Positions 35,379 to 44,765 of a DNA stretch of 64,000 bases are shown here, piece by piece (the first letter of the stretch is position 1; each line of letters opens with the position of its first letter). This DNA comes from Pseudomonas inefficax (GTDB lineage Bacteria > Pseudomonadota > Gammaproteobacteria > Pseudomonadales > Pseudomonadaceae). The notes under the pieces were generated by a model. It was given only the letters and a program-made list of their open reading frames with translations, was not told the origin of the DNA and searched no databases. The position numbers were made by a program, and so were the translations under genes. The DNA lies in contig NZ_OPYN01000137.1 of the NCBI RefSeq assembly GCF_900277125.1, positions 38,471-102,470 on the forward strand, read 5' to 3'.

Positions 35379-36941
35379 ATGGGATTGTCCCGTAGAGACC
35401 TGATCACCCGCCTCGCCGCCATTGGCGGTTATTCGGCGGCCCTGGGCGCACTGGGGCAGAATGCCCTGGCCGCCACCTTCCAGCCCTTGCAACTGGCCGC
35501 CAATGGCGGTAACGGCAAGCGCGTGGTGATTGTCGGCGCCGGTATTTCCGGCCTGGTATCAGCCTACGAGCTGCGCAAGGCCGGCTTCTCGATCACCGTG
35601 CTGGAGGCCCGCGAGCGAGTCGGTGGCCGAGTCTGGACCTTGCGCCAGGGCGACCGTATCGAGCACAACGACGGCACGGCACAAACCGTCGAGTTCGACC
35701 CGGGCCACTTCTTCAACGCCGGCGCTGCACGCCTGCCCAGCCATCACCTGACCATCCTCGGCTACTGCCGCGAACTGGGCGTGGAACTGCAAGTACTGGT
35801 CAACAGCAGCCGCAACGCCCTGGCCCAACCAGACCTGGCCCGCCCACCGCTGCTGCTGCGCCAGGCGGTCAACGATACCCGTGGCCATTTCAGCGAGCTG
35901 TTGGCGCGCAGTATCAGCCGCAACAGCCTCGACAGCGAGCTCGACGGCAGGCAGCGCAAGGCGCTGCTGGAGTTCCTCAAGGTCTACGGCGACCTCGACA
36001 ACCAGCAGCAGTACCGCGGTTCCGTGCGCGCTGGCTACACCCGTTTCGCCGGCGCCGGCGACCAGACCCCGGTCCAGCGCCAGCCAGTGCCGCTGGACCA
36101 GTTGCTCGACAGCAACCTGCTGCTACCGTTGGTGTTCGACGAAATTCCAGAATTCTCCTCGACCATGTTCCAGCCGGTCGGTGGCATGGATCAGATTCCC
36201 CGCGCCTTCTACCGGCAGGTCAAGGACAGCGTGCGCCTGGGTGCCGAAGTGCTGGGGATAGACACAGGTGACAACGGCGCCAAGGTGGTGTGGCGCGACC
36301 GCAAGAGCGGCCAGCAACACATCGAACAGGCCGACTACGCCATCGTCACCCTGCCCCTTCCATTGCTGGCAAAACTGCCGAACAACTTCGATAACAGCTT
36401 CAGGCAAGCCATTGCCAGCGCCGAAGGCGACAAGGCCAACAAGGTAGCCTGGCAGTCACCGCGTTTCTGGGAAACCGACTTCCAGATCTACGGCGGGCTC
36501 AGCTATATCAACCACGAAGCGCGTACCCTGTGGTACCCGAGTGATCACCTCAACAGCGCCCAAGGCGTGTTGGTCGCCACCTACAACACCGGCGCAGTGG
36601 CCCAGCAGTTTGCCGCCAAGTCGCTGGACGCGCAAATTGCCTCCTCGCGCCATGCCGTGGAGTCGCTGCACCCTGGCCACAGCCACAAGCTGGGGCGGCC
36701 GGTGGTGGTGAACTGGTCGAAGATCCCCTTCAGCGAAGCGCCGTGGATCGTCCACGACGAAGTTGCCCAACCCGGCTACGACCTGCTCAACCAGCCCCAG
36801 GGCCGGACCTGGCTGGCCAGCGATGCCCTGGCCCATGGCGGAGTCGGCATCTGGCAGAACAGCGCCGCCGAATCCGCCCGCCGGGTGGTCGGCCTGATCG
36901 CCCGCCATGCCGCACAGACCACCCGCGGCGTTGCCGCCTGA
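35379..36941 (+). CDS. Tat-exported flavin amine/amino-acid oxidase
   Basis: 520 residues of the flavin amine oxidase family. The N-terminus (LSRRDLITRLAAIGGYSAALGALG) is a Tat signal. The FAD dinucleotide-binding motif is VVIVGAGISGLVSAYELRKAGF and the C-terminal FAD contact region is WLASDALAHGGVGIWQNSAAESA. Relatives include bacterial L-amino-acid oxidases and tryptophan monooxygenases, which make an imino acid plus hydrogen peroxide. It precedes a secreted RidA by 19 bp. The preferred amino acid cannot be read from sequence. Confidence 0.88.
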   Translation: MGLSRRDLITRLAAIGGYSAALGALGQNALAATFQPLQLAANGGNGKRVVIVGAGISGLVSAYELRKAGFSITVLEARERVGGRVWTLRQGDRIEHNDGTAQTVEFDPGHFFNAGAARLPSHHLTILGYCRELGVELQVLVNSSRNALAQPDLARPPLLLRQAVNDTRGHFSELLARSISRNSLDSELDGRQRKALLEFLKVYGDLDNQQQYRGSVRAGYTRFAGAGDQTPVQRQPVPLDQLLDSNLLLPLVFDEIPEFSSTMFQPVGGMDQIPRAFYRQVKDSVRLGAEVLGIDTGDNGAKVVWRDRKSGQQHIEQADYAIVTLPLPLLAKLPNNFDNSFRQAIASAEGDKANKVAWQSPRFWETDFQIYGGLSYINHEARTLWYPSDHLNSAQGVLVATYNTGAVAQQFAAKSLDAQIASSRHAVESLHPGHSHKLGRPVVVNWSKIPFSEAPWIVHDEVAQPGYDLLNQPQGRTWLASDALAHGGVGIWQNSAAESARRVVGLIARHAAQTTRGVAA

Positions 36942-36960
36942 CAGTCACGGAACCTGACCC

Positions 36961-37455
36961 ATGCCTCGTCTTCTTCTGCTTGCCGGAGTACTCATGTCGC
37001 TTACCCTCAACGCCCACGCTGACGGCATCCAGCGGGTCGCCCCGCCCGGCTCGAACTTCCCCATTTCGCAACTGGTCACCGTACCGGCCGGCAGCCAGCT
37101 GACCTTCGTCAGCGGCACCCTGCCGGACGTGACCGACCCCAAGGCCGCAAAAGGCAGTATCGCCGCCCTGGGCAACACCGAAACCCAGACCCGTTCAGTG
37201 CTGAACAAACTGCGCACGGCGCTGCGCAGCCAGGGCCTGGACCTGGGTGACATCGTCCAGCTGCGGGTCTTCCTGGTAGGCGACCCGGCCAATGGCGGCA
37301 CTCTCGACTTTGCCGGGCTACAGGCGGCCTACACCGAATTCTTCGCCACCGCCGAGCAGCCACGCACGCCCACCCGTACTGCCATCCAGGTGGTGGCCTT
37401 GCCCCTGCCGGGGGCGCTGGTGGAAATCGACGCGATCGCGGCCAAGGCGCCTTGA
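36961..37455 (+). CDS. Secreted RidA-family protein
   Basis: 164 residues. An N-terminal signal peptide (LLLLAGVLMSLTLNAHA) is unusual for RidA, which is normally cytosolic. The RidA core follows (LTFVSGTLPDVTDP, LRSQGLDLGDIVQLRVFLVGD) and ends with PTRTAIQVVALPLPGALVEIDAIA, which keeps the conserved active-site Arg before T-A. RidA proteins hydrolyse reactive imines to ketones and ammonia; here it would act in the periplasm on the imine made by the Tat-exported oxidase. Confidence 0.88.
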   Translation: MPRLLLLAGVLMSLTLNAHADGIQRVAPPGSNFPISQLVTVPAGSQLTFVSGTLPDVTDPKAAKGSIAALGNTETQTRSVLNKLRTALRSQGLDLGDIVQLRVFLVGDPANGGTLDFAGLQAAYTEFFATAEQPRTPTRTAIQVVALPLPGALVEIDAIAAKAP

Positions 37456-37489
37456 GCGCGCCAGCCCAGCCTGACAAGGAACTGTATGC

Positions 37490-39901
37490 ATGAAGCACGC
37501 GTTCAAATCTGCTCCTTTATTCAGTGTCGCCCTGGCCGCCGGGCTGCATACGGCCCCTGCCCTGGCCGACGAACCTGCCGCCCAGGCCTTGGGCACGGTG
37601 ATTGTCACCGGTAACCGTGGCAGCGAGAAACGCACCGTCACCAGCAGCCCGGTACCCATCGATGTGATCAGCGCCAGGCAGTTGCAGGAAACTGGCAAGC
37701 CAGGCCTGATGGAAGCGCTCAGCGCCAGCGTGCCGTCGCTGACCCTGCCGGAAAAGACCGGCTGGGACGCCAGCGGCATGGCCCGCGCGCCCAACCTGCG
37801 CGGGCTGAATGCCGCCCAGGTGCTGGTGCTGGTGAACGGCAAGCGGCGCCATACCAGCGCCACCTTGAACATCAGCGGCATCAACGCCGGTGCCGCGCCC
37901 AGCGACCTCGACCTGATCCCCATCGGCGCCATCGACCATGTCGAAGTGCTGCGGGACGGCGCGGCGGCCCAGTATGGCTCCGATGCCATCGCCGGGGTCA
38001 TCAACGTGATCCTCAAGGCCGACGCCAGCGGCACCGCCGTGACGACCGCTGGCCAAGGCTACGACGGCAAGAAACAGACCGTGCAGCAAAACCTCGACAA
38101 AGGCTTCGAGATCGGCCGCGACGGTATCCTGCACCTGGCCCTGGACGCCCGCAGCCAGAACGACGACAACAAGGCCAGTGCCAACGGTTACAGCCAGGCC
38201 GAAGCGCTGGACCGTGCCGGCAAGGTCACCTATGGCGGCTATGGGACGCCGAAGATCAACCTGCTCACCTTGGGCTACAACGCCGAACTGCCACTGGACG
38301 ATGAGCTCACCTTGTATTCGTTCAGCACCTGGTCATACCGCAAGGCCGAGCAAGGTCAGAACTTTCGCCTGCCGACCATCGTCAACACGATCACCACCGG
38401 CCCCAATGGACGACCGTCCGGCTATACGCCCACCTGGTACATCGAGGAGTACGACTATCAGGCCGCCTTTGGCGCCAAAGGCCTGGCCGGCGAGTGGGAC
38501 TGGGACCTGTCCAGCACCTACGGGCGCAACGAGGCCGAACAGGGTACCTGGAACAACCAGAACCCATCGCTGGGCGAGGCCACACCGAATCATTTCGAGT
38601 CCGGCACCTGGGTCAGTTCGCAGCTGACCAGCAACCTCGACCTGCGCCGCAGCTTCGAGGTCGGCCTGGCCAAGCCGCTGGACGCCTCCTGGGGCCTGGA
38701 GCAACGCCGCGATACCTACCAGGTGCAAGCCGGCGACTGGGCCAGCTGGGCCGACGGAGGCTACTGCGCAGCACCCGGCAACTGTGCTGCCTCCGGTGCC
38801 CAGGTCACCAACGGCATCTCCCCGGCCGAGGCAAGCAGCGCCAGCCGCAACAGCTACGCCGGCTACCTGGATGTAGGCTTCAATCCGCTACCGCAATGGT
38901 ACTGGGGCGCCGCCCTGCGTTACGAGCATTATGACCGTGGTATCGGCGCGACCCGCAGCGGCAAACTGACCACCCGCTACGAGCTGACCCCGGCGCTGGC
39001 GCTGCGGGCCACGGTCAGCAACGGCTTCCGTGCGCCATCGCTGGCCAACAGCCTGTTCAGCGCCCGCTCCACCACCTACGGCGTGGTCGATGGCGTATAC
39101 CAGTCGATCAACTACGGTGTGCTGCCGGTCGATTCGGCTGCCGCCAAGGCGCTGGGCGCCGAACCGCTGAAGCCGGAGAAGTCCACCAACTACAGCCTCG
39201 GCCTGGCCTGGCAGCCCGGCGAGCACGTGGCCTTCACCGCCGATGCCTACCTGATCAACGTGCGCGACCGCATCACCCTCACCGGTACCCTGCTCGGCCC
39301 CGAGGTCACCCAGGCCCTGCTGGCCAACGGTATCGACTCTACATCGGGCGGCCAGTACTTCACCAACGGTGCCGACACTCGCACCAAAGGCCTGGATCTG
39401 GTGGGCAGCTACGACCAGCAGCTGGGCCGCGGCGGCAGCGTGAAGTGGACGGCTGCATTCAACTGGAACGACACTGAAATCCTCGATTACAAGGAAAGCG
39501 TCAACATCCTCGGGACCGCGTACGAGCTGATGAACCGCCAGGCGCGCAACCTGCTGACCGAGGTACAGCCGCACACCAAGCTGATCCTCGGCGCCAACTG
39601 GCGCCTGGACCGCTACCGGGTCAACCTGGGGCTGACCCGCTACGGTTCGTGGCGCGAGGTGAATGCCGCCAATGACCGCTCGCTGGACCGCGAATACAAG
39701 GCGCGCTGGATCACCGACCTGGACCTTGGCTACCAGCTGACCAAGAACCTGGAAGTGGCGGTCGGGGCGCGCAACCTGTTCGATGTCTACCCCGAGCGCC
39801 AGGCGCCCAGTAGCAAGACCATGGTCAAGGGGTATGGGGTGTATTCGCCGTATGGCTTCACCGGGGGGTACTACTTCGGGCGGGTGACCTACAACTTCTG
39901 A
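37490..39901 (+). CDS. TonB-dependent outer-membrane receptor
   Basis: 803 residues with a signal peptide (SVALAAGLHTAPALA), a plug domain (SRGSEKRTVTSSPVPIDVISARQLQE, LRGLNAAQVLVLVNGKRRH, HVEVLRDGAAAQYGSDAIAGVINVILK, in pieces) and a long beta-barrel ending in GRVTYNF. It probably takes up a large or scarce ligand. It is the third gene of the oxidase-RidA unit. The ligand is unknown; an organosulfur compound or amino-acid derivative fits the context. Confidence 0.93.
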   Translation: MKHAFKSAPLFSVALAAGLHTAPALADEPAAQALGTVIVTGNRGSEKRTVTSSPVPIDVISARQLQETGKPGLMEALSASVPSLTLPEKTGWDASGMARAPNLRGLNAAQVLVLVNGKRRHTSATLNISGINAGAAPSDLDLIPIGAIDHVEVLRDGAAAQYGSDAIAGVINVILKADASGTAVTTAGQGYDGKKQTVQQNLDKGFEIGRDGILHLALDARSQNDDNKASANGYSQAEALDRAGKVTYGGYGTPKINLLTLGYNAELPLDDELTLYSFSTWSYRKAEQGQNFRLPTIVNTITTGPNGRPSGYTPTWYIEEYDYQAAFGAKGLAGEWDWDLSSTYGRNEAEQGTWNNQNPSLGEATPNHFESGTWVSSQLTSNLDLRRSFEVGLAKPLDASWGLEQRRDTYQVQAGDWASWADGGYCAAPGNCAASGAQVTNGISPAEASSASRNSYAGYLDVGFNPLPQWYWGAALRYEHYDRGIGATRSGKLTTRYELTPALALRATVSNGFRAPSLANSLFSARSTTYGVVDGVYQSINYGVLPVDSAAAKALGAEPLKPEKSTNYSLGLAWQPGEHVAFTADAYLINVRDRITLTGTLLGPEVTQALLANGIDSTSGGQYFTNGADTRTKGLDLVGSYDQQLGRGGSVKWTAAFNWNDTEILDYKESVNILGTAYELMNRQARNLLTEVQPHTKLILGANWRLDRYRVNLGLTRYGSWREVNAANDRSLDREYKARWITDLDLGYQLTKNLEVAVGARNLFDVYPERQAPSSKTMVKGYGVYSPYGFTGGYYFGRVTYNF

Positions 39902-39931
39902 AATTGCCGGGGCTGCCATGCAGCCCGGCGA

Positions 39932-41251
39932 CTACCGGGTGAACCGCGGAATTGCCAACCCAAGGCTCTCGCGCAAGGTAGAACCTTCATAAGCCTTGCG
40001 ATACACCCCACGCTCCTGCAGCAACGGCACCACCTCAGCAGTGAACCGGCGAAACTGTGCAGGGTGGCCAATGTAGATATTGAACCCGTCCACCGCCCGT
40101 GCTTCGAACCACGCGGCCATCTTCGCCGCCACCGTATCAGCCGAGCCGACAAAGGCTCCAGGCCGCAGCTGGCGACCGAACTCGACGGCCTGGCGCAGGC
40201 TGAAGCCCTTGTCCCGCGCCTGGTCGGCAATGCGTTTGGCATTGGTGAAGAAGCTGCTGCGGGCGTACTCCAGGCTCTCCTGAGGAAATGGCGCATCCAG
40301 GTCGTACTGGCTGAAATCATGCCAGCCGAAATTGCGCCCGAACTCTTTCAATGCCAGCTCGAAGCTGTGATCGGCCTGATGGTAGTGGCGCTCGATCTCG
40401 CGCGCATGTTCGTCGCTGTCGCCCACGTAGATTTCCGCACCCGGCAACACCAGTAACTGTTCCGGATCACGCCCCAGACGTGCGGCGCGGCCCTTGATGT
40501 CGCGGTAGAACGCCTGGCCCTGTTCGAGGCTGGCGGCATGGGTGAACACCACGTCGGCTGTGGCCGCCCCCAGCTCACGACCCTGCTCGGAATCACCTGC
40601 CTGGAAGATCACCGGCTGCCCCTGAGGTGAGCGCTGGATGTTCAGTGGGCCGACCACCGAGAAGTGTTCCCCCTTGTGCTCGAGCGCGTGCAGCTTGGCC
40701 GGCTCGAGGAAACGGCCACTGGCGCGGTCGCGGGGGAAGGCATCGTCTTCATACGAATGCCACAGGCCATGGACCACCTGCACATGCTCCTGTGCGCGGG
40801 CGTAGCGGGTGTCGTAGTCGTAGTGCTCGTCCAGCCCGTAGTTGCCGGCGGTGCCGGCGTCGCCGCTGGTGACTACGTTCCAGCCTGCCCGGCCCTTGCT
40901 GATCAGGTCCAGCGAGGCAAGCCGGCGGGCCACGTTGTAGGGCGCGTTATAGGAGGTGGTGAGGGTGCCGACCAAGCCGATATGACGGGTACTGACAGCC
41001 AGGGCCGAAAGCAGCGTCAGAGGCTCCAGGCGGTTGAGGTAATGGGAGGGCGAGCCAGGGGTGATGAACTGGCTGTCGACGATGAACACCAAGTCGAACA
41101 GCGCGGCCTCTGCCTGGCGAGCGATATCGATGTACCAGTCGATGTTGACGCTGGCATCGGCCGGCAGTTCAGGGTCAAGCCACAGATTGTGCCGGCCCGG
41201 GCCGCCGCAACCCATGGTCAGGGCGCCGAGTTTGATCTGTCGTTTACTCAA
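39932..41251 (-). CDS. DszA/NtaA-type FMN monooxygenase
   Basis: 439 residues from a TTG at 41251 with AAGGAG about 9 bp upstream (MSKRQIKLGALTMGCGG). It is a close paralogue of 32499-33833 ([51 protein letters not shown]). It is transcribed with a sulfonate-type binding-protein gene upstream (41317-42270), which suggests oxidative cleavage of an organosulfur compound. Confidence 0.87.
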   Translation of the reverse strand: MSKRQIKLGALTMGCGGPGRHNLWLDPELPADASVNIDWYIDIARQAEAALFDLVFIVDSQFITPGSPSHYLNRLEPLTLLSALAVSTRHIGLVGTLTTSYNAPYNVARRLASLDLISKGRAGWNVVTSGDAGTAGNYGLDEHYDYDTRYARAQEHVQVVHGLWHSYEDDAFPRDRASGRFLEPAKLHALEHKGEHFSVVGPLNIQRSPQGQPVIFQAGDSEQGRELGAATADVVFTHAASLEQGQAFYRDIKGRAARLGRDPEQLLVLPGAEIYVGDSDEHAREIERHYHQADHSFELALKEFGRNFGWHDFSQYDLDAPFPQESLEYARSSFFTNAKRIADQARDKGFSLRQAVEFGRQLRPGAFVGSADTVAAKMAAWFEARAVDGFNIYIGHPAQFRRFTAEVVPLLQERGVYRKAYEGSTLRESLGLAIPRFTR

Positions 41252-41316
41252 GGGGGAACTCCTTCGATCTGCTCGACGGCGCAGGCCAATGGGCTGCGCG
41301 ATCAGAGCAGGCTGAT

Positions 41317-42270
41317 TCAGTTGCGACTGATGGCAGGTTGGCCAAGGGCCGCGCCAAACGAGGTGTCGAAAAGGCTTGCCGCCGGGTAGGTCTTGATCAG
41401 CCCAAGCCCGGCAAAGAAGTCCACGGTCTTCTGTGCGTCGTCGATCACCTGCGGGTTCAGCGGTGCCAGGTCGGTGCGGGCACGGGCGAACCAGGCACGG
41501 GCGATGGCAGCGTCAGCACGGGTGCGCTTGGCCCAGGCATCGGCGTACGCCTCAGTGTTGGCGGCGTTGCCAAGGGTCCAGTCACGGGCTTTCTTCAAGC
41601 GCTGCAGGAAGTCGGTGATCTGCGCGCGCTTCTGCTCCACCGCCTTGCTGTTGGCCACCACGAAGCTCTGGGCCGGAATAATCCCTTCGGCAGTGGCCAG
41701 CACCCGGGCGCCCTGGCGCTCCTGCTGGGTGACATACGGTTCCCAGGTGGCAATCACATCCACCGAGCCACCGTCCAGGGCATGCGAGGCGTCCAGCGCA
41801 CTGAGGTAGCGCAGTTCCAGCGCATCACGCGGGACCCCCGCCTTGTCCAGCGCGCTGAACAGCAACTGCTGGCTCCATGAGCCCTTCCAGATCGCTGCAC
41901 GCTTGCCGCGCAGGTCCTGCAGGGTATGGATCGACGAGTCCTTGCGCGCCAGGATGGCGACGCCTTCGAGGTTCTGCCGGCTTACCGCGATTACCTTGAT
42001 CGGCGCACCGAGGGCGCCAAGAAACAACGGCGGTGCATCGCCCAGCAAGCCGATGTCGAGGCTGCCGACATTGAGCGCCTCGGCCACCGGTGAACCTGCG
42101 GTGAACTGCTTCCATTCCAGGGTGTAGGGCAAGCCGTCGAGTACGCCCGCCGCTTCCATCACCGCGCGGGCGTTGTAGCTCTGGTCACCGACCACAAGGG
42201 TCTGGGCTGCGGCGGCAAGGCTGAAGGTGGTGGCCACCAAGGTGGCGGCCAATTGCTTGAAGTAACGCAC
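41317..42270 (-). CDS. Sulfonate-type ABC transporter substrate-binding protein (SsuA family)
   Basis: 317 residues. A signal peptide (LVATTFSLAAAAQT) and the SsuA domain (LVVGDQSYNARAVMEAAGVL, GSPVAEALNVGSLDIGLLGDAPPLFLG, IATWEPYVTQQERQG) are clear. It is the third SsuA-type binding protein in the window without adjacent permease genes. It is followed by the DszA-like monooxygenase and is divergent from the second thiol-dioxygenase module. Confidence 0.9.
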   Translation of the reverse strand: MRYFKQLAATLVATTFSLAAAAQTLVVGDQSYNARAVMEAAGVLDGLPYTLEWKQFTAGSPVAEALNVGSLDIGLLGDAPPLFLGALGAPIKVIAVSRQNLEGVAILARKDSSIHTLQDLRGKRAAIWKGSWSQQLLFSALDKAGVPRDALELRYLSALDASHALDGGSVDVIATWEPYVTQQERQGARVLATAEGIIPAQSFVVANSKAVEQKRAQITDFLQRLKKARDWTLGNAANTEAYADAWAKRTRADAAIARAWFARARTDLAPLNPQVIDDAQKTVDFFAGLGLIKTYPAASLFDTSFGAALGQPAISRN

Positions 42271-42425
42271 GTTCGTCTCCAGTAACCCGCTTGGGGCATG
42301 TAGGCGATCCGCGCGTGCGGTCTCGTCAGGGTGGGCAATGCCAGCTCATGCGTTGCGCGCGACGAGCCTGGCAAGGGACGCATTCGCGCCTGGCCTGATT
42401 TGAAAGCAGAACAGCGCATCTGTAA

Positions 42426-42440
42426 ATGCATTTTTTGCAT
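42426..42440. promoter_or_regulatory. ATGCAT-type inverted repeat in a divergent promoter region
   Basis: ATGCA-TTTTT-TGCAT lies in the A+T-rich gap between the SsuA gene and the second thiol dioxygenase. It resembles ATGCAATTTTTGCAT at 24219-24233 upstream of the organosulfur operon. Confidence 0.45.
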
Positions 42441-42522
42441 ATTAGCTTATGATAATTTTGCATTTTGATTATGGTTCACAGCTTTGCTAGGTTACTTCGA
42501 ACCTATGAGCCGAGCCTTAACC

Positions 42523-43131
42523 ATGAGCCATGACCTGCGCCCGGAGCGCCTGCGCCATTTCATCGAAAGCCTTGCCAGGCTGCTCGATCAACAGCCGGAC
42601 GAAGCCACCCTTCTCGATCACGGTCACAACCTGCTGGCCGAACTGGTCGCCCATGACGACTGGCTACCGGATGACTTCGCCCAGCCCGACCCGCAGCGCT
42701 ATCAGCAGTACCTGTTGCATTGCGACTCCCGCCAGCGCTTTTCGGTGGTGAGCTTTGTCTGGGGACCAGGCCAGCGCACGCCAATCCACGACCACCGGGT
42801 CTGGGGGCTGATCGGCATGCTCCGCGGCGCCGAGCATTCGCAAGGCTTCGCCCGCGACGAGGCAGGCGCGCTGCGGCCGAATGGTTCGCCGGTACGCCTG
42901 GTACCTGGCCAGGTGGAAGCGGTGTCGCCGCGCATTGGTGACATTCACCAGGTCAGCAACGCCTTCACCGATCAGGTATCGCTCAGCATCCACGTCTACG
43001 GCGGCAACATCGGCGCCGTCAAGCGCGCGGTCTACACCGAGGGCGGCAGCGAAAAGCCTTTCATTTCCGGTTATTCCAATACCCGCCTGCCCAATATCTG
43101 GGACCTGTCCAAAGAGAACCCTGCCCCATGA
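42523..43131 (+). CDS. Cysteine-dioxygenase-family cupin (thiol dioxygenase)
   Basis: 202 residues from ATG 42523 (ATG 42505 or 42484 could extend it). It is a cysteine dioxygenase family cupin with iron ligands in TPIHDHRVWGLIG (H-x-H) and DIHQVSN (third His). It differs clearly from the other copy (14357-14947). Its stop overlaps the next gene (ATGA at 43128), so it is made with the multi-rhodanese protein. It probably oxidises a thiol to a sulfinate. Confidence 0.87.
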   Translation: MSHDLRPERLRHFIESLARLLDQQPDEATLLDHGHNLLAELVAHDDWLPDDFAQPDPQRYQQYLLHCDSRQRFSVVSFVWGPGQRTPIHDHRVWGLIGMLRGAEHSQGFARDEAGALRPNGSPVRLVPGQVEAVSPRIGDIHQVSNAFTDQVSLSIHVYGGNIGAVKRAVYTEGGSEKPFISGYSNTRLPNIWDLSKENPAP

Positions 43132-44711
43132 GCACCGTCACCACCCGCCATTACCACGACATCCGCCGCGCCCTGGTGGCCCGGGAGGAAGTGGCCCTGA
43201 TCGACGTTCGTGAAGAAGACCCGTTCGCCCAGGAGCACCCACTGTTCGCCGCCAACATTCCATTGTCGAAGCTTGAGCTCGAAATATATGCACGGGTACC
43301 ACGCCTTGACACCGCCCTTACCGTCTACGACGACGGCGAGGGGCTCGCTGACGTGGCAGCACAACGCCTGCTGGACCTGGGCTACCGCGACGTCGCAGTG
43401 CTGGAAGGCGGCCTGGCCGGCTGGCGCGCTGCCGGCGGCGAACTGTTCCGCGACGTCAACGTGCCAAGCAAGGCCTTCGGCGAACTGGTGGAGAGCGTGC
43501 GCCATACGCCCTCTCTGGCCGCCGAGCAGGTGCAGGCGCTGCTGGATGACGAAGCCGACATGGTGGTGCTCGATGCGCGCCGCTTCGACGAATATCAGAC
43601 CATGAGCATACCCGGAGGCATCAGCGTACCCGGCGCCGAACTGGTACTGCGGGTGGCGGAACTCGCTCCCGACCCGGCGACCCGGGTGATCGTCAATTGT
43701 GCCGGGCGTACTCGCAGCATTATCGGTACCCAGTCACTGGTCAACGCGGGCATCCCCAACCCGGTGGCCGCCCTGCGCAATGGCACCATCGGCTGGACCC
43801 TGGCCGGCCAGCAACTGGCCCATGGCCAGGAGCGGCGCTTCGCCAAGGTCAGTGAGGGTACGCGCGCCAACGCTGCGCGCCAGGCGCGTGCAGTTGCCGA
43901 CCGCGCAGGTGTGCTGCGCCTGGAGCGTAACGGGCTGGTCGACTGGCAGGCCGAAGCCACGCGCACCACCTACCTGTTCGACGTGCGTACGCCCGAGGAA
44001 TACAACGCCGGCCACCTGCCCGGCAGTCGCTCGGTGCCGGGCGGCCAGCTGGTGCAGGAAACCGACCATGTGGCCAGTGTGCGCGGGGCGCGCATCGTGC
44101 TGGTGGATGACGACGGCGTACGGGCCAACATGAGCGCCTCCTGGCTGGCACAGATGGGCTGGCAGGTCGCCGTGCTCGACGGTTTGTCCGCAGAGCATTT
44201 CAACGCCACTGGCGAATGGCAGCCGCCGCTGCCCGAGCTGCCCGCCGCCAGCGAGATCGGTGTCGAGCAACTGGCCAGCTGGTTGCAGCAGGACGGCACT
44301 GTGCTGCTGGACTTCACCAGCAGCGCCAATTACGTCAAGCGCCATGTCCCCGGTGCTCACTGGGTGATCCGCGCCCAGCTGGCCGAGGCGCTGGAACGCC
44401 TGCCACAGGCCAGGCGCTATGTGCTGACCTGCGGCAGCAGCCTGCTGGCGCGCTTCGCCACACGCGATCTGCAGGCCCTCACCCGCACCCCGGTTTACCT
44501 GCTCAAAGGTGGCACCGCGAGCTGGATCGCTGCCGGACAACCGCTGGAAAGCGGCGAAACGCAGCTTGCCGTACCGCGCAGTGATCGTTACCGGCGCCCC
44601 TACGAGGGAACTGATAACCCTCGCGAGGCGATGCAAGGGTACCTGGACTGGGAGTTCGGTCTGGTTGAGCAACTCGCGCGCGATGGCACCCATGGATTCA
44701 AGGTGCTCTGA
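43128..44711 (+). CDS. Four-rhodanese-domain protein without the PLP lyase
   Basis: 527 residues with four rhodanese-like domains in the same order as the N-terminal 500 residues of 11486-14185. The second domain has the active-site Cys191 in CAGRTRSIIG; the first and third have Asp at that position (VYDDGEG, VDDDGVRA) and the fourth has CGSS. It starts inside the stop of the thiol dioxygenase gene. Together they are the second copy of a dioxygenase-polyrhodanese module, here without a C-S lyase domain. Confidence 0.88.
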   Translation: MSTVTTRHYHDIRRALVAREEVALIDVREEDPFAQEHPLFAANIPLSKLELEIYARVPRLDTALTVYDDGEGLADVAAQRLLDLGYRDVAVLEGGLAGWRAAGGELFRDVNVPSKAFGELVESVRHTPSLAAEQVQALLDDEADMVVLDARRFDEYQTMSIPGGISVPGAELVLRVAELAPDPATRVIVNCAGRTRSIIGTQSLVNAGIPNPVAALRNGTIGWTLAGQQLAHGQERRFAKVSEGTRANAARQARAVADRAGVLRLERNGLVDWQAEATRTTYLFDVRTPEEYNAGHLPGSRSVPGGQLVQETDHVASVRGARIVLVDDDGVRANMSASWLAQMGWQVAVLDGLSAEHFNATGEWQPPLPELPAASEIGVEQLASWLQQDGTVLLDFTSSANYVKRHVPGAHWVIRAQLAEALERLPQARRYVLTCGSSLLARFATRDLQALTRTPVYLLKGGTASWIAAGQPLESGETQLAVPRSDRYRRPYEGTDNPREAMQGYLDWEFGLVEQLARDGTHGFKVL

Positions 44712-44765
44712 ATCTGAATGCAAGTCCGAGGGGTTCGTCGGGGTTATCGTGGTAACAGGCGGCGA

